A stretch of DNA of 64,000 nt from Sulfitobacter sp. 20_GPM-1509m (GTDB lineage Bacteria > Pseudomonadota > Alphaproteobacteria > Rhodobacterales > Rhodobacteraceae), in NCBI RefSeq assembly GCF_000620505.1, contig NZ_KK211144.1, forward strand, positions 565,681 to 629,680, written 5' to 3'. The notes beneath the pieces were generated by a model. It made no database searches, was not told the DNA's origin, and was given only the letters and a program-made list of their open reading frames with translations. The translations under genes and the position numbers were made by a program. Shown one piece after another: positions 1 through 11,203 of the stretch. Each line of letters starts with the position of its first letter. Positions within the stretch are counted from its first letter, which is position 1.

Positions 1-24
1 GACAACGGTGACATGCTCGCTCAT
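1..24 (-). CDS. upp: Uracil phosphoribosyltransferase, N-terminal fragment
   Basis: Only the first eight codons lie in the window (reading MSEHVTVV on the minus strand); the rest runs off the left edge. A GGAGAG ribosome binding site sits just upstream of the ATG. The residues match the usual N-terminus of Upp, which makes UMP from uracil and PRPP. The position downstream of cdd-deoA-deoB fits, because those genes release uracil and pentose phosphate. Eight residues cannot prove identity, so the call leans on gene order and could be wrong. Confidence 0.55.
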
Positions 25-91
25 GGCGCTCTCCAAATTTGCTTGGTCCCTATGTGCCAAGCGCGAAGGCCCGAGACAACCTGTGTCGTGC

Positions 92-1273
92 CTATTGTGC
101 CACCCCCAGGTGCTCCAGAACCAGCGCCGCCACATCGGTAAAGGCGATCTGCCCCAGCGTGCCCGCGCCCTTGCCCGCCACCAGAACCGGCACCCGTTCG
201 CGGGTGTGATCGGAGCCAACCCACGTGGGATCGTTGCCGTGATCGGCGGTGATCACCAGCATATCATCCGCGCGCAACTGCCCCAACAGTGCGCCCAGTT
301 CGGCATCAAACCACTCAAGATGGCGCGCATAGCCGGACACGTCGCGGCGATGGCCATAAAGGCTGTCGAATTCCACAAAGTTGGCGAATGTCAGCGACCC
401 GTCTGCCGCATCGCGGATCAAATCCCCCAGATGCCCCATCAGGGTGCGGTCGTCGCCTTTGCGCACCTCGTCAATGCCCTGCATCGAAAAGATGTCGCCG
501 ATCTTGCCCACCGCATAGACCGCGCGCCCTGCGTCCTGCACACGGTTGGTCAGCACCGGCGCGGGCGGCAGAATGGCAAAGTCCTTGCGGTTGCCGGTGC
601 GTTGGAAATTGCCCACATCGCCCACGAAGGGGCGCGCGATCACACGGCCCACTTTCATGTCATGCAGCAGCGGTGCCACATCCGCGCAAAGTTGCAGCAA
701 ACGGTCGAGGCCAAAATGCTCTTCGTGTGCGGCAATCTGGAACACGCTGTCGGCGCTGGTGTAGCAGATCGGCCAACCGGTGCGCAGATGCTCTGCCCCC
801 AGATCGGCAATCACCGTGGTGCCCGAGGCATGGCAATTGCCCAGAATACCCGCCGTGCCCGCCGCCTTGCAGACTGCAGCCACGACATCATCGGGAAATG
901 CAGGGGTTTCATCGGGGAAATAGTGCCACTCCCACGGCACCGGAAGCCCTGCGAGTTCCCAATGCCCCGACGGCGTATCCTTGCCCCGCGACACCTCGGT
1001 GGCTGCCCCCCAAGTGCCCGCGGGCACAGGGCCATCGACCGCCTGCCCGCCGGCCAATGTCACCGCCGCGCCCAGGCCCAGCGCCATCATATGCGGCACG
1101 TGAAGCGGTCCCGAGCGGCCCTCTTCCGCCTGCCCTGTCGCGCAGGCAGCGATGATATGGCCCAAGGTGTTGGCCCCCGTATCAGGCACATCGCCATTAA
1201 AGAAGGTGTCCGCATCCGGCGCGCCGCCAATGCCGACGCTGTCGATCACCACCAGAAACGCACGCCCCATCAC
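92..1273 (-). CDS. deoB: Phosphopentomutase
   Basis: Interconverts (deoxy)ribose 1-phosphate and 5-phosphate, linking nucleoside phosphorolysis to pentose metabolism in the cytoplasm. At 393 aa it has the family length. It has the alkaline-phosphatase-superfamily metal residue in VVIDSVGIGG (D11), the phospho-acceptor threonine in GKDTPSGHWE (T100), and the C-terminal metal motif ITADHGNDPT. Its ATG overlaps the deoA stop by 4 nt, so the two are probably translationally coupled in a cdd-deoA-deoB-upp operon. Confidence 0.95.
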   Translation of the reverse strand: MMGRAFLVVIDSVGIGGAPDADTFFNGDVPDTGANTLGHIIAACATGQAEEGRSGPLHVPHMMALGLGAAVTLAGGQAVDGPVPAGTWGAATEVSRGKDTPSGHWELAGLPVPWEWHYFPDETPAFPDDVVAAVCKAAGTAGILGNCHASGTTVIADLGAEHLRTGWPICYTSADSVFQIAAHEEHFGLDRLLQLCADVAPLLHDMKVGRVIARPFVGDVGNFQRTGNRKDFAILPPAPVLTNRVQDAGRAVYAVGKIGDIFSMQGIDEVRKGDDRTLMGHLGDLIRDAADGSLTFANFVEFDSLYGHRRDVSGYARHLEWFDAELGALLGQLRADDMLVITADHGNDPTWVGSDHTRERVPVLVAGKGAGTLGQIAFTDVAALVLEHLGVAQ

Positions 1274-2586
1274 GACACCCGCGCGTGGATCAAGGACGGG
1301 GCTTTCAGCGCCCGATCGCCCACATTGAACGCAGCCCGCACGGCTGCCTCGGCGCGGTCGGCCTGATCGGGCCGCGCGGCGTGGATGACCGCCAGCGGCT
1401 GCCCCTTGGCCACGGCGTCGCCCAGACGCAGCACGCGCGACAGGCCCACCGCCGGATCGACCACATCACTTTCCACCGCGCGCCCGCCGCCAAGGGCCAC
1501 AACGACACGGCCCAACGCCTCGCCATCAATGGCGCGCACGGTGCCGGCCTTGGGGGTCGCAACCTCGCGGATCACTGTTGCCTCAGGCAGGAAGCGTGCG
1601 TGGTTCTCGACGAATTGCACCGGCCCGCCCATCGCCGCGATCATCTTGCCAAAGCGTTCGGCGGCGTGGCCGCTACGGATCGCCTGCACGATTTGTTCAG
1701 CGCCTGCATCTGCGTCTGCGGCCAGCCCTGCGCCTGCCAGCAACACACCGCCCAGCGCCGCGCTGATCTGCGATAACGGGGCATCGGTGTTGCCTGCCGT
1801 CAACACCGCCATCACCTCGGACACTTCCAGCGCATTGCCCAGCGACGGGGCCAGCGGCTGATTCATATCGCTAATCAACGCCGACGTGCGGCACCCTGCG
1901 GCGTTCGCGGTTTGGGTCAGCGCCTCGGCCAGCGCGCGGGCAGCGGTCATGTCCTTCATGAATGCGCCCGAGCCGACCTTGACGTCCAGCACCAGCCCCT
2001 CAAGCCCGCCGGCCAGTTTCTTCGACAGGATCGACGCGGTGATCAGGTCCAGGCTCTCCACCGTCGCCGTCACATCGCGGATCGCATACAGCCGCTTGTC
2101 CGCAGGGGCGATATCACCCGTGGCGCTGACAATCGCACAGCCCGCGCCTGCCACCACATCGTGAAACTGCGCCGCGTCCAGGTTCACATTTACGCCCGGG
2201 ATCGCCTCAAGCTTGTCCAGCGTCCCGCCGGTGTGCCCCAGGCCCCGCCCCGAAATCATCGGCACGAAAGCCCCGCAGGCCGCCAGCGCAGGGGCCAGCA
2301 GCAGCGACACGCAATCGCCCACGCCGCCGGTGGAATGTTTGTCCAGCACCGGACCGTCCAGGTCCCAGTCCAACACCTGCCCGCTGTCGCGCATCGCCAG
2401 CGTCAATGCCACGCGGCCCTCGTCGCTCAGCCCGTTCAGGCAGACGGCCATGGCAAAGGCACCCGCCTGCGCATCACTGACCGCGCCATCGGCCAGCCCT
2501 TGGGCAAACCACGCCAAAGCGTCGCGCGGCGGGGTGTCTCCTGCGCGCAGGGTGGCAATGATATCGCGGGCGGAAAAATCGCTCAT
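1270..2586 (-). CDS. deoA: Thymidine phosphorylase
   Basis: Cleaves thymidine or deoxyuridine with phosphate to the base plus deoxyribose 1-phosphate, the substrate of DeoB encoded next. The protein is 438 aa. It carries the glycosyltransferase family 3 signature DKHSTGGVGD for phosphate and nucleoside binding and the conserved GRGLGHTGGTLDKLEAIPG loop. The alpha/beta domain and C-terminal pyrimidine nucleoside phosphorylase domain are both present. It overlaps cdd upstream and deoB downstream by 4 nt each, a classic coupled arrangement. Confidence 0.95.
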   Translation of the reverse strand: MSDFSARDIIATLRAGDTPPRDALAWFAQGLADGAVSDAQAGAFAMAVCLNGLSDEGRVALTLAMRDSGQVLDWDLDGPVLDKHSTGGVGDCVSLLLAPALAACGAFVPMISGRGLGHTGGTLDKLEAIPGVNVNLDAAQFHDVVAGAGCAIVSATGDIAPADKRLYAIRDVTATVESLDLITASILSKKLAGGLEGLVLDVKVGSGAFMKDMTAARALAEALTQTANAAGCRTSALISDMNQPLAPSLGNALEVSEVMAVLTAGNTDAPLSQISAALGGVLLAGAGLAADADAGAEQIVQAIRSGHAAERFGKMIAAMGGPVQFVENHARFLPEATVIREVATPKAGTVRAIDGEALGRVVVALGGGRAVESDVVDPAVGLSRVLRLGDAVAKGQPLAVIHAARPDQADRAEAAVRAAFNVGDRALKAPSLIHARVS

Positions 2587-2969
2587 TTCATGTGGTCAGG
2601 GGTAAAGGCGCCGGGCAGCAGTTCAGCCAAGGTCATCACCTGCTCGACACCGCCCGTGGTTGCCATGGTGACAGTCACATCGCCTGCGCCGAACTCGGCC
2701 AGCTTCTGACGGCATCCGCCGCAGGGTGTCACCGGCATCGGGCTCCCTGCGATCACGTAAACTTCGGTCAGCCGTGTCTCGCCTGCCGCCACCATCGCGG
2801 CGATGGCGCCCGCTTCGGCACAGGTGCCTTCGGGATAGGCCACGTTTTCCACGTTGCAACCCGCATAGACGGTGCCAGAAGCCCCGGTGATCGCCGCCCC
2901 CACCTTGAAGTTGGAATAGGGCGCATAGGCCTTTTCGCGCACGTCGGTGGCGGTTTGTTTCAACGTCAT
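2583..2969 (-). CDS. cdd: Cytidine deaminase
   Basis: Zinc enzyme that deaminates cytidine and deoxycytidine to uridine and deoxyuridine, feeding DeoA and Upp. At 128 aa it matches the homotetrameric bacterial form. The zinc-site motifs are visible: TCAEAGAI with the catalytic Glu, and PCGGCRQ with two Cys ligands. YSNFKVGAA near the N-terminus is the substrate loop. The start codon overlaps the upstream cupin gene stop by one base and the stop overlaps deoA by 4 nt. Confidence 0.95.
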   Translation of the reverse strand: MTLKQTATDVREKAYAPYSNFKVGAAITGASGTVYAGCNVENVAYPEGTCAEAGAIAAMVAAGETRLTEVYVIAGSPMPVTPCGGCRQKLAEFGAGDVTVTMATTGGVEQVMTLAELLPGAFTPDHMK

Positions 2970-4060
2970 CAGTTCTCTCCTGTTCGGGTGTTGAACGCGC
3001 CCGGCAAGGACACCTCCAACAATTCCAGATCATCCGAAGGGGCGGCATAGCGGACCTTCATCCCCGGCGGCACGACAAAGGCATCCCCCGCCTCCAGCGT
3101 ATAGGGATCGCGGCCTTCGCCCTGCAACTCCATTGTCCCCTCCATCACAAACGTGAACAGAATGTCGCTGTCATGCGCGGCCCATTCCGGTGCGCCATCG
3201 CCCCGCCGCACCACGTGCACACCCGCCACATTGTCGGTATGCGCCGCAATCGTGGTGTCGCGCGAGCGGAAACCACCCATGCGGAACGGCTGCCACGTCG
3301 CCGCGTCGGCCTTGTGATGCACAAACCGCTGGCCTTGGAACACGCGGTCCGGGTTGGCCGGGCCGTTGGGCAATTCCATATCGTGGTCAATGGTCGTGAC
3401 ATGTTCGGCCGGCACGCCGATCTCGATCACCTCGATGTTGTCGCTGGCGAACAGCACGCGATGGCGGATCTCGGGCGGCTGGATCACGCAGTTGCCTGCG
3501 TACAGGCGGAACGGCTCGCCCTGATCCTCGTAGACCAGATCGACCCAGCCCCGATAGCAAAAGATCAACTGAAACCCGACTGTATGGTAATGCACCATGT
3601 CCGGCACCGGGCCGCCGTCGGGAATTCGGATGTGGCTGGCAATGATCGACCCGCCCAGCCGGTCGGGGATCAGATCACGGTAATGCATGCCCGCACGGCC
3701 GATGACCCAAGGCGCCTGGTCCTTCAGCCGCCGCACCACAAAGGAATGGACCGTGTCGGGCATCACCACCGGCTGCTGCAGTGCCTCGATGGCAACCCGC
3801 GTGCCGCCGGGCGAAGTCAGTTCCAGCGCGCCGCCGACAAAGTCCGCAGGATCGTCGCACCGGATCAGCACCCGCCCCGCAGGCCCATCCAGGCCCGCGT
3901 CAAGCCGCACGGCCAGCCCGTGCCCCGAAAACACCGCCACAGCCGGATCATCGGCGGGATAGATCATATCCATCCGCATTCCCAACTGCTTGGAGAAAAA
4001 TCCGATGTCACCGCGCAGATCCTGCGTCGGCAATATCACTTCTGCCCGTGTGTCGCCCAT
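2969..4060 (-). CDS. VOC-like/bicupin fusion protein of the nucleoside operon
   Basis: This 363-residue protein is first in the cdd-deoA-deoB run. Residues 5-90 resemble a glyoxalase/VOC half-fold (EVILPTQDLRGDIGFF, then AVFSGHGLAVRLD). Residues 130-230 and 270-355 each look like a cupin barrel; the second has a clear ILFTFVMEGTMELQGEG and YTLEAGDAFVVPPG pattern. The first has MVHYHTVGFQLIFCYRGWVD with candidate metal-binding histidines. Enzymatic function is unknown. Position suggests a role in nucleoside or sugar use, possibly as an isomerase, dioxygenase or ligand sensor. Function is inferred from context only. Confidence 0.7.
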   Translation of the reverse strand: MGDTRAEVILPTQDLRGDIGFFSKQLGMRMDMIYPADDPAVAVFSGHGLAVRLDAGLDGPAGRVLIRCDDPADFVGGALELTSPGGTRVAIEALQQPVVMPDTVHSFVVRRLKDQAPWVIGRAGMHYRDLIPDRLGGSIIASHIRIPDGGPVPDMVHYHTVGFQLIFCYRGWVDLVYEDQGEPFRLYAGNCVIQPPEIRHRVLFASDNIEVIEIGVPAEHVTTIDHDMELPNGPANPDRVFQGQRFVHHKADAATWQPFRMGGFRSRDTTIAAHTDNVAGVHVVRRGDGAPEWAAHDSDILFTFVMEGTMELQGEGRDPYTLEAGDAFVVPPGMKVRYAAPSDDLELLEVSLPGAFNTRTGEN

Positions 4061-4118
4061 GAACGCCCTCCAAAGTCACAAACTGTCGCCACAGCATGGA
4101 TTTGACAAGACATGCGGT

Positions 4119-4140
4119 TCTTTTGGCTCGAAATATCCCG
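4119..4140 (+). repeat. Dispersed intergenic repeat, copy 1
   Basis: The 22-nt element TCTTTTGGCTCGAAATATCCCG is a near match to copies at 23525 and 48600. It lies between the divergently transcribed cupin gene and maeB. Unlike copy 2 it is not followed by a strong GC hairpin. See the finding on the repeat family. Confidence 0.55.
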
Positions 4141-4199
4141 AAGCGCGCGGCAGAGCCTTGCTCAGGCCTGAACAGCAATGGTTGGCCTCTGTGAAAAAA

Positions 4200-4217
4200 T
4201 AGTTTAACGCTAAACTA
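4200..4217. promoter_or_regulatory. Perfect inverted repeat upstream of maeB
   Basis: TAGTTTA-ACGC-TAAACTA is a perfect 7-bp inverted repeat with a 4-nt centre, ending 26 nt before the maeB start. It is AT-rich in a GC-rich context. Size and position fit a binding site for a dimeric regulator of the malic enzyme gene. No cognate regulator is visible nearby. Confidence 0.45.
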
Positions 4218-4243
4218 CCTCGATCCAACCCGGAGCCCCGCAG

Positions 4244-6517
<2,274 letters not shown>

Positions 6518-6533
6518 GACGCCTAAATGCATG

Positions 6534-6559
6534 ACGCCGTCCCGTTTCCGGGGCGGCGT
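6534..6559 (+). terminator. Hairpin after maeB
   Basis: ACGCCGTCCC and GGGGCGGCGT form a 10-bp stem with one G-U pair and a 6-nt loop, 17 nt after the maeB stop. There is no T-run, so it may act as a 3' stabiliser or a Rho-assisted terminator. Confidence 0.5.
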
Positions 6560-6580
6560 GCGTGCGTGCGGTGCAGATCG

Positions 6581-6652
6581 TTATTTCTGCGCGGGTTTGG
6601 CACCGGGTTTGGAGGGTGCTTTTTTCGGCTGCGGTTTTGGCGATGTGGCCAT
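6581..6652 (-). CDS. Candidate 23-residue Lys/Pro-rich peptide
   Basis: A minus-strand ATG opens a short frame that begins MATSPKPQPKK and continues with Lys, Pro and Ala before a stop. A weak GAGAG sits about 9 nt upstream. Composition is very basic, resembling the disordered tails of nucleic-acid-binding proteins. It lies alone in the 481-nt maeB-prpE gap. It may be a real small protein or a chance frame; no family is recognised. Confidence 0.25.
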   Translation of the reverse strand: MATSPKPQPKKAPSKPGAKPAQK

Positions 6653-6675
6653 GATGCATACTCTCGTTTGCAAGC

Positions 6676-6702
6676 GGCCCGGCACAACGTCGGGCCTGTT
6701 TT
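6676..6702 (+). terminator. Intrinsic-terminator-like hairpin
   Basis: GGCCCG, a 9-nt loop and CGGGCC are followed by TGTTTT. It lies in the maeB-prpE gap and could be the final terminator of the maeB transcript or of a small RNA. The rest of this gap (6703-6998) shows no gene, only the prpE leader with a GGGGTTG/CAACCCC inverted repeat at 6938-6953. Confidence 0.45.
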
Positions 6703-6998
6703 CAATATGCGCCTGAGCCCGATTCCAAGGAAGGGGTTTCTTTGCGTGCAAATGCAGCATTTTCCCTTTATCGGCAGAAGGTTGCCGGATATCGCAGCCC
6801 ATCAGCCAAGGCTGGCCGACGTCCCTGTGACGCGCCCTTTTTCACGTAAAATTGCGGAACTGGCGGCGCTCTGCGCGTGTTATGATTGCCGACCATAAAT
6901 CAGGCCCTGTCGTGTTTTCAAACCGCACGTATTCCAAGGGGTTGGACAACCCCACACACCGCGGCCTATGACTTGTCCCAAGAGAGGGAGGACACATC

Positions 6999-8891
6999 AT
7001 GGGATATCGCGCAGCATACACGCGTTGGCAGAATGACCCTGAAGGGTATTGGCTGGAGGCCGCACAGGCTATTGATTGGGACGTGGCACCGACGCAGGCG
7101 CTGTTTGACCGTGGCAATCATCTGTACGAATGGTTTGCCGATGCGCGGGTGAACACCTGCTACAATGCCGTGGACCGCCATGTCGTTGCAGGCAACGGCG
7201 ACCGGACGGCGATCATCTATGACAGCCCGATCACCGGACGCAAATCCAGAACCAGCTTTGCCGAATTGCAGCAGAAAGTCGCGCGCTTTGCGGGCGGGCT
7301 GGCGGCCCAAGGCATCACCAAGGGCGACCGCGTCATCATCTACATGCCCATGGTGCCCGAGGCACTGGTCGCCATGCTGGCCTGTGCACGTCTGGGCGCG
7401 ATCCATTCGGTTGTGTTCGGAGGCTTTGCCGCGAACGAGTTGGCCGTGCGGATCGACGATTGCGCGCCCAAGGCGATCATCGCGGCATCCTGCGGGTTGG
7501 AGCCGAACCGCGTGGTGAAATACAAGCCGCTGCTGGACGGGGCTATCGAACAGGCGCGCCACAAGCCAGATTTCTGCGTGATCCTGCAGCGCGAACAAGA
7601 AACGGCGCCGCTGACCGAAGGCCGCGATCTGGACTGGGATGCTTTCCAAGAGGGCACCACTCCCGCGGACTGTGTGCCGGTCGAGGGCACCCATCCGGCC
7701 TATATTCTCTATACCAGCGGCACAACCGGCGCGCCCAAGGGCGTCGTGCGGCCGACAGCCGGGCACCTTGTGGCGCTCAACTGGTCGATGAAGAACATCT
7801 ATAACGTTGATCCCGGCGATGTATTCTGGGCCGCATCCGACGTGGGTTGGGTCGTGGGGCATTCCTATATCTGCTATGCACCGCTGATCCACGGCAACAC
7901 CACGGTCGTGTTCGAGGGCAAGCCCGTCGGCACCCCAGATGCCGGCACCTTCTGGCGGGTGATCTCGGAACACAACGTGCGCAGCTTTTTCACCGCCCCC
8001 ACCGCGTTCCGCGCCATCAAGCGCGAGGACCCCAAGGGCGAATTCCGCAAGGCATACGACCTAAGCTGCCTGCGCGCGCTTTATCTGGCTGGTGAACGCG
8101 CCGACCCGGACACGATCGAATGGGCACAGGATTTGCTGGGCGTGCCCGTCTATGACCACTGGTGGCAAACCGAAACCGGATGGACCATCGCGGGCAACCC
8201 CGCGGGGCTTGAGGCGCTGCCGGTCAAGATCGGATCGCCCACCGTGGCGATGCCCGGATATGACGTTCAAATTCTGGACGAAGGCGGGCGGCAAATGCCT
8301 GCGGGCGAATTGGGGGCCATCGCGATCAAGCTGCCCTTGCCGCCGGGCACGCTGCCGACCCTGTGGCAGGCCGAAGACAGGTTCCGCAAAAGCTATCTGC
8401 ACACCTTCCCCGGCTATTATGAAACCGGCGATGCGGGCATGATCGACCAGGACGGCTATCTTTACATCATGGCGCGCACCGATGACGTGATCAACGTGGC
8501 TGGCCACCGCCTGTCCACGGGCGCCATGGAAGAAGTGCTGGCAGGCCACCCGGATGTGGCGGAATGCGCAGTGATCGGCGTGGCAGACGCGCTGAAAGGG
8601 CAGAATGCCGTCGGCTTTGTCTGTCTGACCAAGGGCGTGAACCGCCCGCACGCCGAAATCACTGCAGAATGCGTGCAGCGGGTGCGCGACCAGATCGGTC
8701 CGGTGGCCGCGTTCAAGCAATGTGTGGTGGTGGACCGGTTGCCCAAGACCCGCTCGGGCAAGATCCTGAGGGCGACAATGGTAAAGATCGCTGACGGCGA
8801 GACGTTCAAGATGCCCGCGACAATCGACGATCCGGCGATTCTGGATGAAATAACCGATGCGCTGAAAACAATCGGCTACGCGGGCGGCTGA
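6999..8891 (+). CDS. prpE: Propionyl-CoA synthetase
   Basis: Acyl-CoA synthetase that activates propionate through an acyl-adenylate. The 630 aa carry the N-terminal ACS extension (WLEAAQAIDWD), the P-loop-like signature LYTSGTTGAPKGVV, the motif VYDHWWQTETGW, the hinge YETGDAG and the C-terminal catalytic lysine region PKTRSGKILRATM. PrpE is favoured over acetyl-CoA synthetase by its overall resemblance (for example DVGWVVGHSYI). The ATG follows a strong GGGAGG. No methylcitrate or propionyl-CoA carboxylase genes are adjacent. Confidence 0.85.
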   Translation: MGYRAAYTRWQNDPEGYWLEAAQAIDWDVAPTQALFDRGNHLYEWFADARVNTCYNAVDRHVVAGNGDRTAIIYDSPITGRKSRTSFAELQQKVARFAGGLAAQGITKGDRVIIYMPMVPEALVAMLACARLGAIHSVVFGGFAANELAVRIDDCAPKAIIAASCGLEPNRVVKYKPLLDGAIEQARHKPDFCVILQREQETAPLTEGRDLDWDAFQEGTTPADCVPVEGTHPAYILYTSGTTGAPKGVVRPTAGHLVALNWSMKNIYNVDPGDVFWAASDVGWVVGHSYICYAPLIHGNTTVVFEGKPVGTPDAGTFWRVISEHNVRSFFTAPTAFRAIKREDPKGEFRKAYDLSCLRALYLAGERADPDTIEWAQDLLGVPVYDHWWQTETGWTIAGNPAGLEALPVKIGSPTVAMPGYDVQILDEGGRQMPAGELGAIAIKLPLPPGTLPTLWQAEDRFRKSYLHTFPGYYETGDAGMIDQDGYLYIMARTDDVINVAGHRLSTGAMEEVLAGHPDVAECAVIGVADALKGQNAVGFVCLTKGVNRPHAEITAECVQRVRDQIGPVAAFKQCVVVDRLPKTRSGKILRATMVKIADGETFKMPATIDDPAILDEITDALKTIGYAGG

Positions 8892-8915
8892 ACCCGCCCA
8901 CCGCACGGCACGACA

Positions 8916-8948
8916 AAAGCCCGCAGCGATGGACACGCTGCGGGCTTT
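8916..8948. terminator. Bidirectional terminator between prpE and csbD-like gene
   Basis: A perfect 13-bp inverted repeat (AAAGCCCGCAGCG and its complement, 7-nt loop) sits 24 nt after the prpE stop and 21 nt past the end of the convergent CsbD gene. The A/T ends on both sides suit termination in both directions. Confidence 0.85.
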
Positions 8949-8969
8949 CTGGTTTCGGTGTCAGATGTC

Positions 8970-9179
8970 TCAGAACATCGACTTGGCGCTGTCGGCCCAT
9001 TCATCGACCTGACGCTCGGCCTCATCGCGGGCCACGCCGTAGCGTTCCTGAATCTTGCCAACCAGCACTTCACGGTCGCCTTTGGCTTCCTGCACTTCGT
9101 CGTCTGTCAGCTCGCCCCATTTGGATTGGATCGAGCCTGTCAGTTGCTTCCAGTTGCCTTGGATTGTATCCCAGTTCAT
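8970..9179 (-). CDS. CsbD family stress-associated small protein
   Basis: A 69-residue hydrophilic protein starting MNWDTIQGNWKQLTG, the CsbD hallmark, followed by KWGELTDDE and a charged helical region ending near DEWADSAKSMF. CsbD proteins are induced by general or envelope stress in many bacteria, but their biochemical role is unknown. The ATG at 9179 is chosen because AGGAG lies 8 nt upstream; longer in-frame upstream starts lack the family match. It converges on prpE across a shared terminator. Confidence 0.9.
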   Translation of the reverse strand: MNWDTIQGNWKQLTGSIQSKWGELTDDEVQEAKGDREVLVGKIQERYGVARDEAERQVDEWADSAKSMF

Positions 9180-9277
9180 GGTGGTACTCCTCTTGATTTG
9201 CTTCTGGATACCCAACGCGCAATGTCGCTTTGGCGTTCCCTGAAAAGCGACACGGGCCAAGGCCCGGGTGGCGCCCT

Positions 9278-10312
9278 TCAGCCGATCGGCGCCTGCGCGA
9301 TGTCGGCCAGATAGGCGTTGGAGTAGTCCACCTCCAGCTCGATCCAGACCGGCAGGTGATCCGACATCTCGTGGGTGCGCCAATCACCATAGGTGCCCGG
9401 CCAATCGGCATAGGGTCGGCCGGTGTCAGGCGGGGTGCGGATCGCCTTTGCGATCTCCTCGTAATCGGACATTTCTGCTTCGGTAAACACGGCCTCGTGC
9501 CAGCGGATCACACCATGTGCCAGCATATGCGATTCAGACGGCGGCCCGACAAAGGCGATCTGGTCGTAATGTTTGGTGCCCGTGAGTGACGTTGCCCCGA
9601 TGTCAGGCACATGAAAGCCAGCATCCGTCAGCGCAGCCATGCCTGCGTCGTCGCGGCTTTCGATGTTCATGTCGCCAAGAAAAATATGCACCTCGTCCTC
9701 GGCACGGGCGCGTTTGGCCAGTTCTCGCGCCACCACGCCAATTTCGTCCTCGCGCAGGGGGCGGCCCTGCTCTTCGGTGAAAACGATGTGGGCGTTGCAC
9801 AGGGTAAAGCGGAACCACCCCGCCTGAAACGCCGCAAAGAACGGGGTGCGGCCCACCTGCTCGTCACCGGGCAATGCGCCCTTGGGCAGGACCAGCTCAC
9901 CAATCAGATTGCGAAAGCGGACCCGGTTGCGGTTATAGACAAAGGCCATGCGTTCGTGATTGCCCCGTCCGGCACCGGAACTGTCGTTGATGAAGTAATC
10001 CCAGTTCGGCCCCAGCAGCTTCATCAGCCGCGCCATCGCCTCGGTCGATTTCACCTCTTGAATGGCGCAGATGTCAAAATGGTCGATGATCTCGGCGATG
10101 TAATGAAAGCTTTCGTCCAGACGCGGGCGGCCGCCGTCAAAGTGGCGGATGTTCCAACTGCCGATGATCAGCGAATTGGGCTGTCGGCGCGCGGTGATCT
10201 GCCCGTTCAACAGCGCCCGCAGGCGCAACAGGCGGTCGGCGATCCAACCGGACTGACCGGGTTTGGTGCGCCCACGGGGGTATGCGTATTTAAGGGATTG
10301 ATAGAATGCCAT
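9278..10312 (-). CDS. Endonuclease/exonuclease/phosphatase-fold protein
   Basis: A 344-residue member of the metal-dependent EEP superfamily (DNase I-like phosphodiesterases). Motifs in order: GSWNIRHFDGG with the conserved Asn, AIQEVKS with the metal-binding Glu, GDMNIESRDD with the catalytic Asp/Asn pair, and EMSDHLPVWIEL with the catalytic His. No signal peptide is seen, so it is probably cytoplasmic. Substrate (DNA, RNA or phospholipid) cannot be told. It stands alone between the CsbD gene and nadK. Confidence 0.8.
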   Translation of the reverse strand: MAFYQSLKYAYPRGRTKPGQSGWIADRLLRLRALLNGQITARRQPNSLIIGSWNIRHFDGGRPRLDESFHYIAEIIDHFDICAIQEVKSTEAMARLMKLLGPNWDYFINDSSGAGRGNHERMAFVYNRNRVRFRNLIGELVLPKGALPGDEQVGRTPFFAAFQAGWFRFTLCNAHIVFTEEQGRPLREDEIGVVARELAKRARAEDEVHIFLGDMNIESRDDAGMAALTDAGFHVPDIGATSLTGTKHYDQIAFVGPPSESHMLAHGVIRWHEAVFTEAEMSDYEEIAKAIRTPPDTGRPYADWPGTYGDWRTHEMSDHLPVWIELEVDYSNAYLADIAQAPIG

Positions 10313-10441
10313 GTGCTGTTTCCTGAAAATGGGACCGGTGAATAGGCACAGGATAGCAGATTTTCCCGCTATGAGAGAGTCCCCAGCCAGCAGGCGGCGC
10401 TGCCCCCTGCCCGGCGCTGATCGGCACTGGCGAGGCGGCGG

Positions 10442-11203
10442 TCAGGTGAACTGTTCGGAAATCAACCGTTCTTCCAGCCCGTGACCGGGATCGAACAGGA
10501 TGTGATGCACGATGCGCGGCTCGGAGCGGATGACAACCGTGCGCACGTCACGCACCGACCGGCTGTCCGCATCCGCCATAACGGGGCGTTTTTCCGGTTC
10601 CAGCACGTCAAAGCGCACTTCAGCGGTTTTCGGCAGCAAGGCCCCGCGCCAGCGTCGGGGGCGGAACGCCGCCACGGCAGTCAGCGCAAGCACGTCCGCC
10701 CCGATCGGCAGGATCGGCCCGTGCGCGGAATAGTTATAGGCGGTCGAGCCTGCGGGCGTCGCCACCAGCGCGCCGTCGCAGCTGAGCGATTCCAGCCGCA
10801 AGCGACCATCGACGGTGATACGCAGCTTGGCCGCCTGGGGGCCTGCGCGCAGCAATGACACCTCGTTGATCGCCAGCGCGTGATGCACGGTGCCGTCGCC
10901 ACAGGTCGCGGTCATCGCCAGCGGATTCACCTCGGCATGTTCGGCGGCTTCCAGCCGTTCGACCAGATCCGTTTCGGAATATTCGTTCATCAAAAAGCCG
11001 ATGGTGCCCCGGTTCATGCCGTACACCGGCGCGGGCAGATCCTGGGTGGAATGCAGCGTGTGCAACATGAACCCGTCCCCGCCCAGCGCAACGATCACGT
11101 CCGCACGGTCCTGCGGCACATCGCCATAGCGTTTTACCAACACCTCATGGGCGGCCTGGGCGACAGGGGCCGCGCTGGCAGCAAAGGCAATTTTCAGCGA
11201 CAT
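10442..11203 (-). CDS. nadK: NAD kinase
   Basis: Phosphorylates NAD to NADP. The 253 aa show the family signatures [13 protein letters not shown] (GGDG active-site Asp), [12 protein letters not shown] and the NAD-binding [17 protein letters not shown]. The length is near the short alphaproteobacterial form. It is divergent from glyA across about 170 nt, which is AT-richer and probably holds both promoters. The link to one-carbon metabolism is only by position. Confidence 0.95.
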   Translation of the reverse strand: MSLKIAFAASAAPVAQAAHEVLVKRYGDVPQDRADVIVALGGDGFMLHTLHSTQDLPAPVYGMNRGTIGFLMNEYSETDLVERLEAAEHAEVNPLAMTATCGDGTVHHALAINEVSLLRAGPQAAKLRITVDGRLRLESLSCDGALVATPAGSTAYNYSAHGPILPIGADVLALTAVAAFRPRRWRGALLPKTAEVRFDVLEPEKRPVMADADSRSVRDVRTVVIRSEPRIVHHILFDPGHGLEERLISEQFT

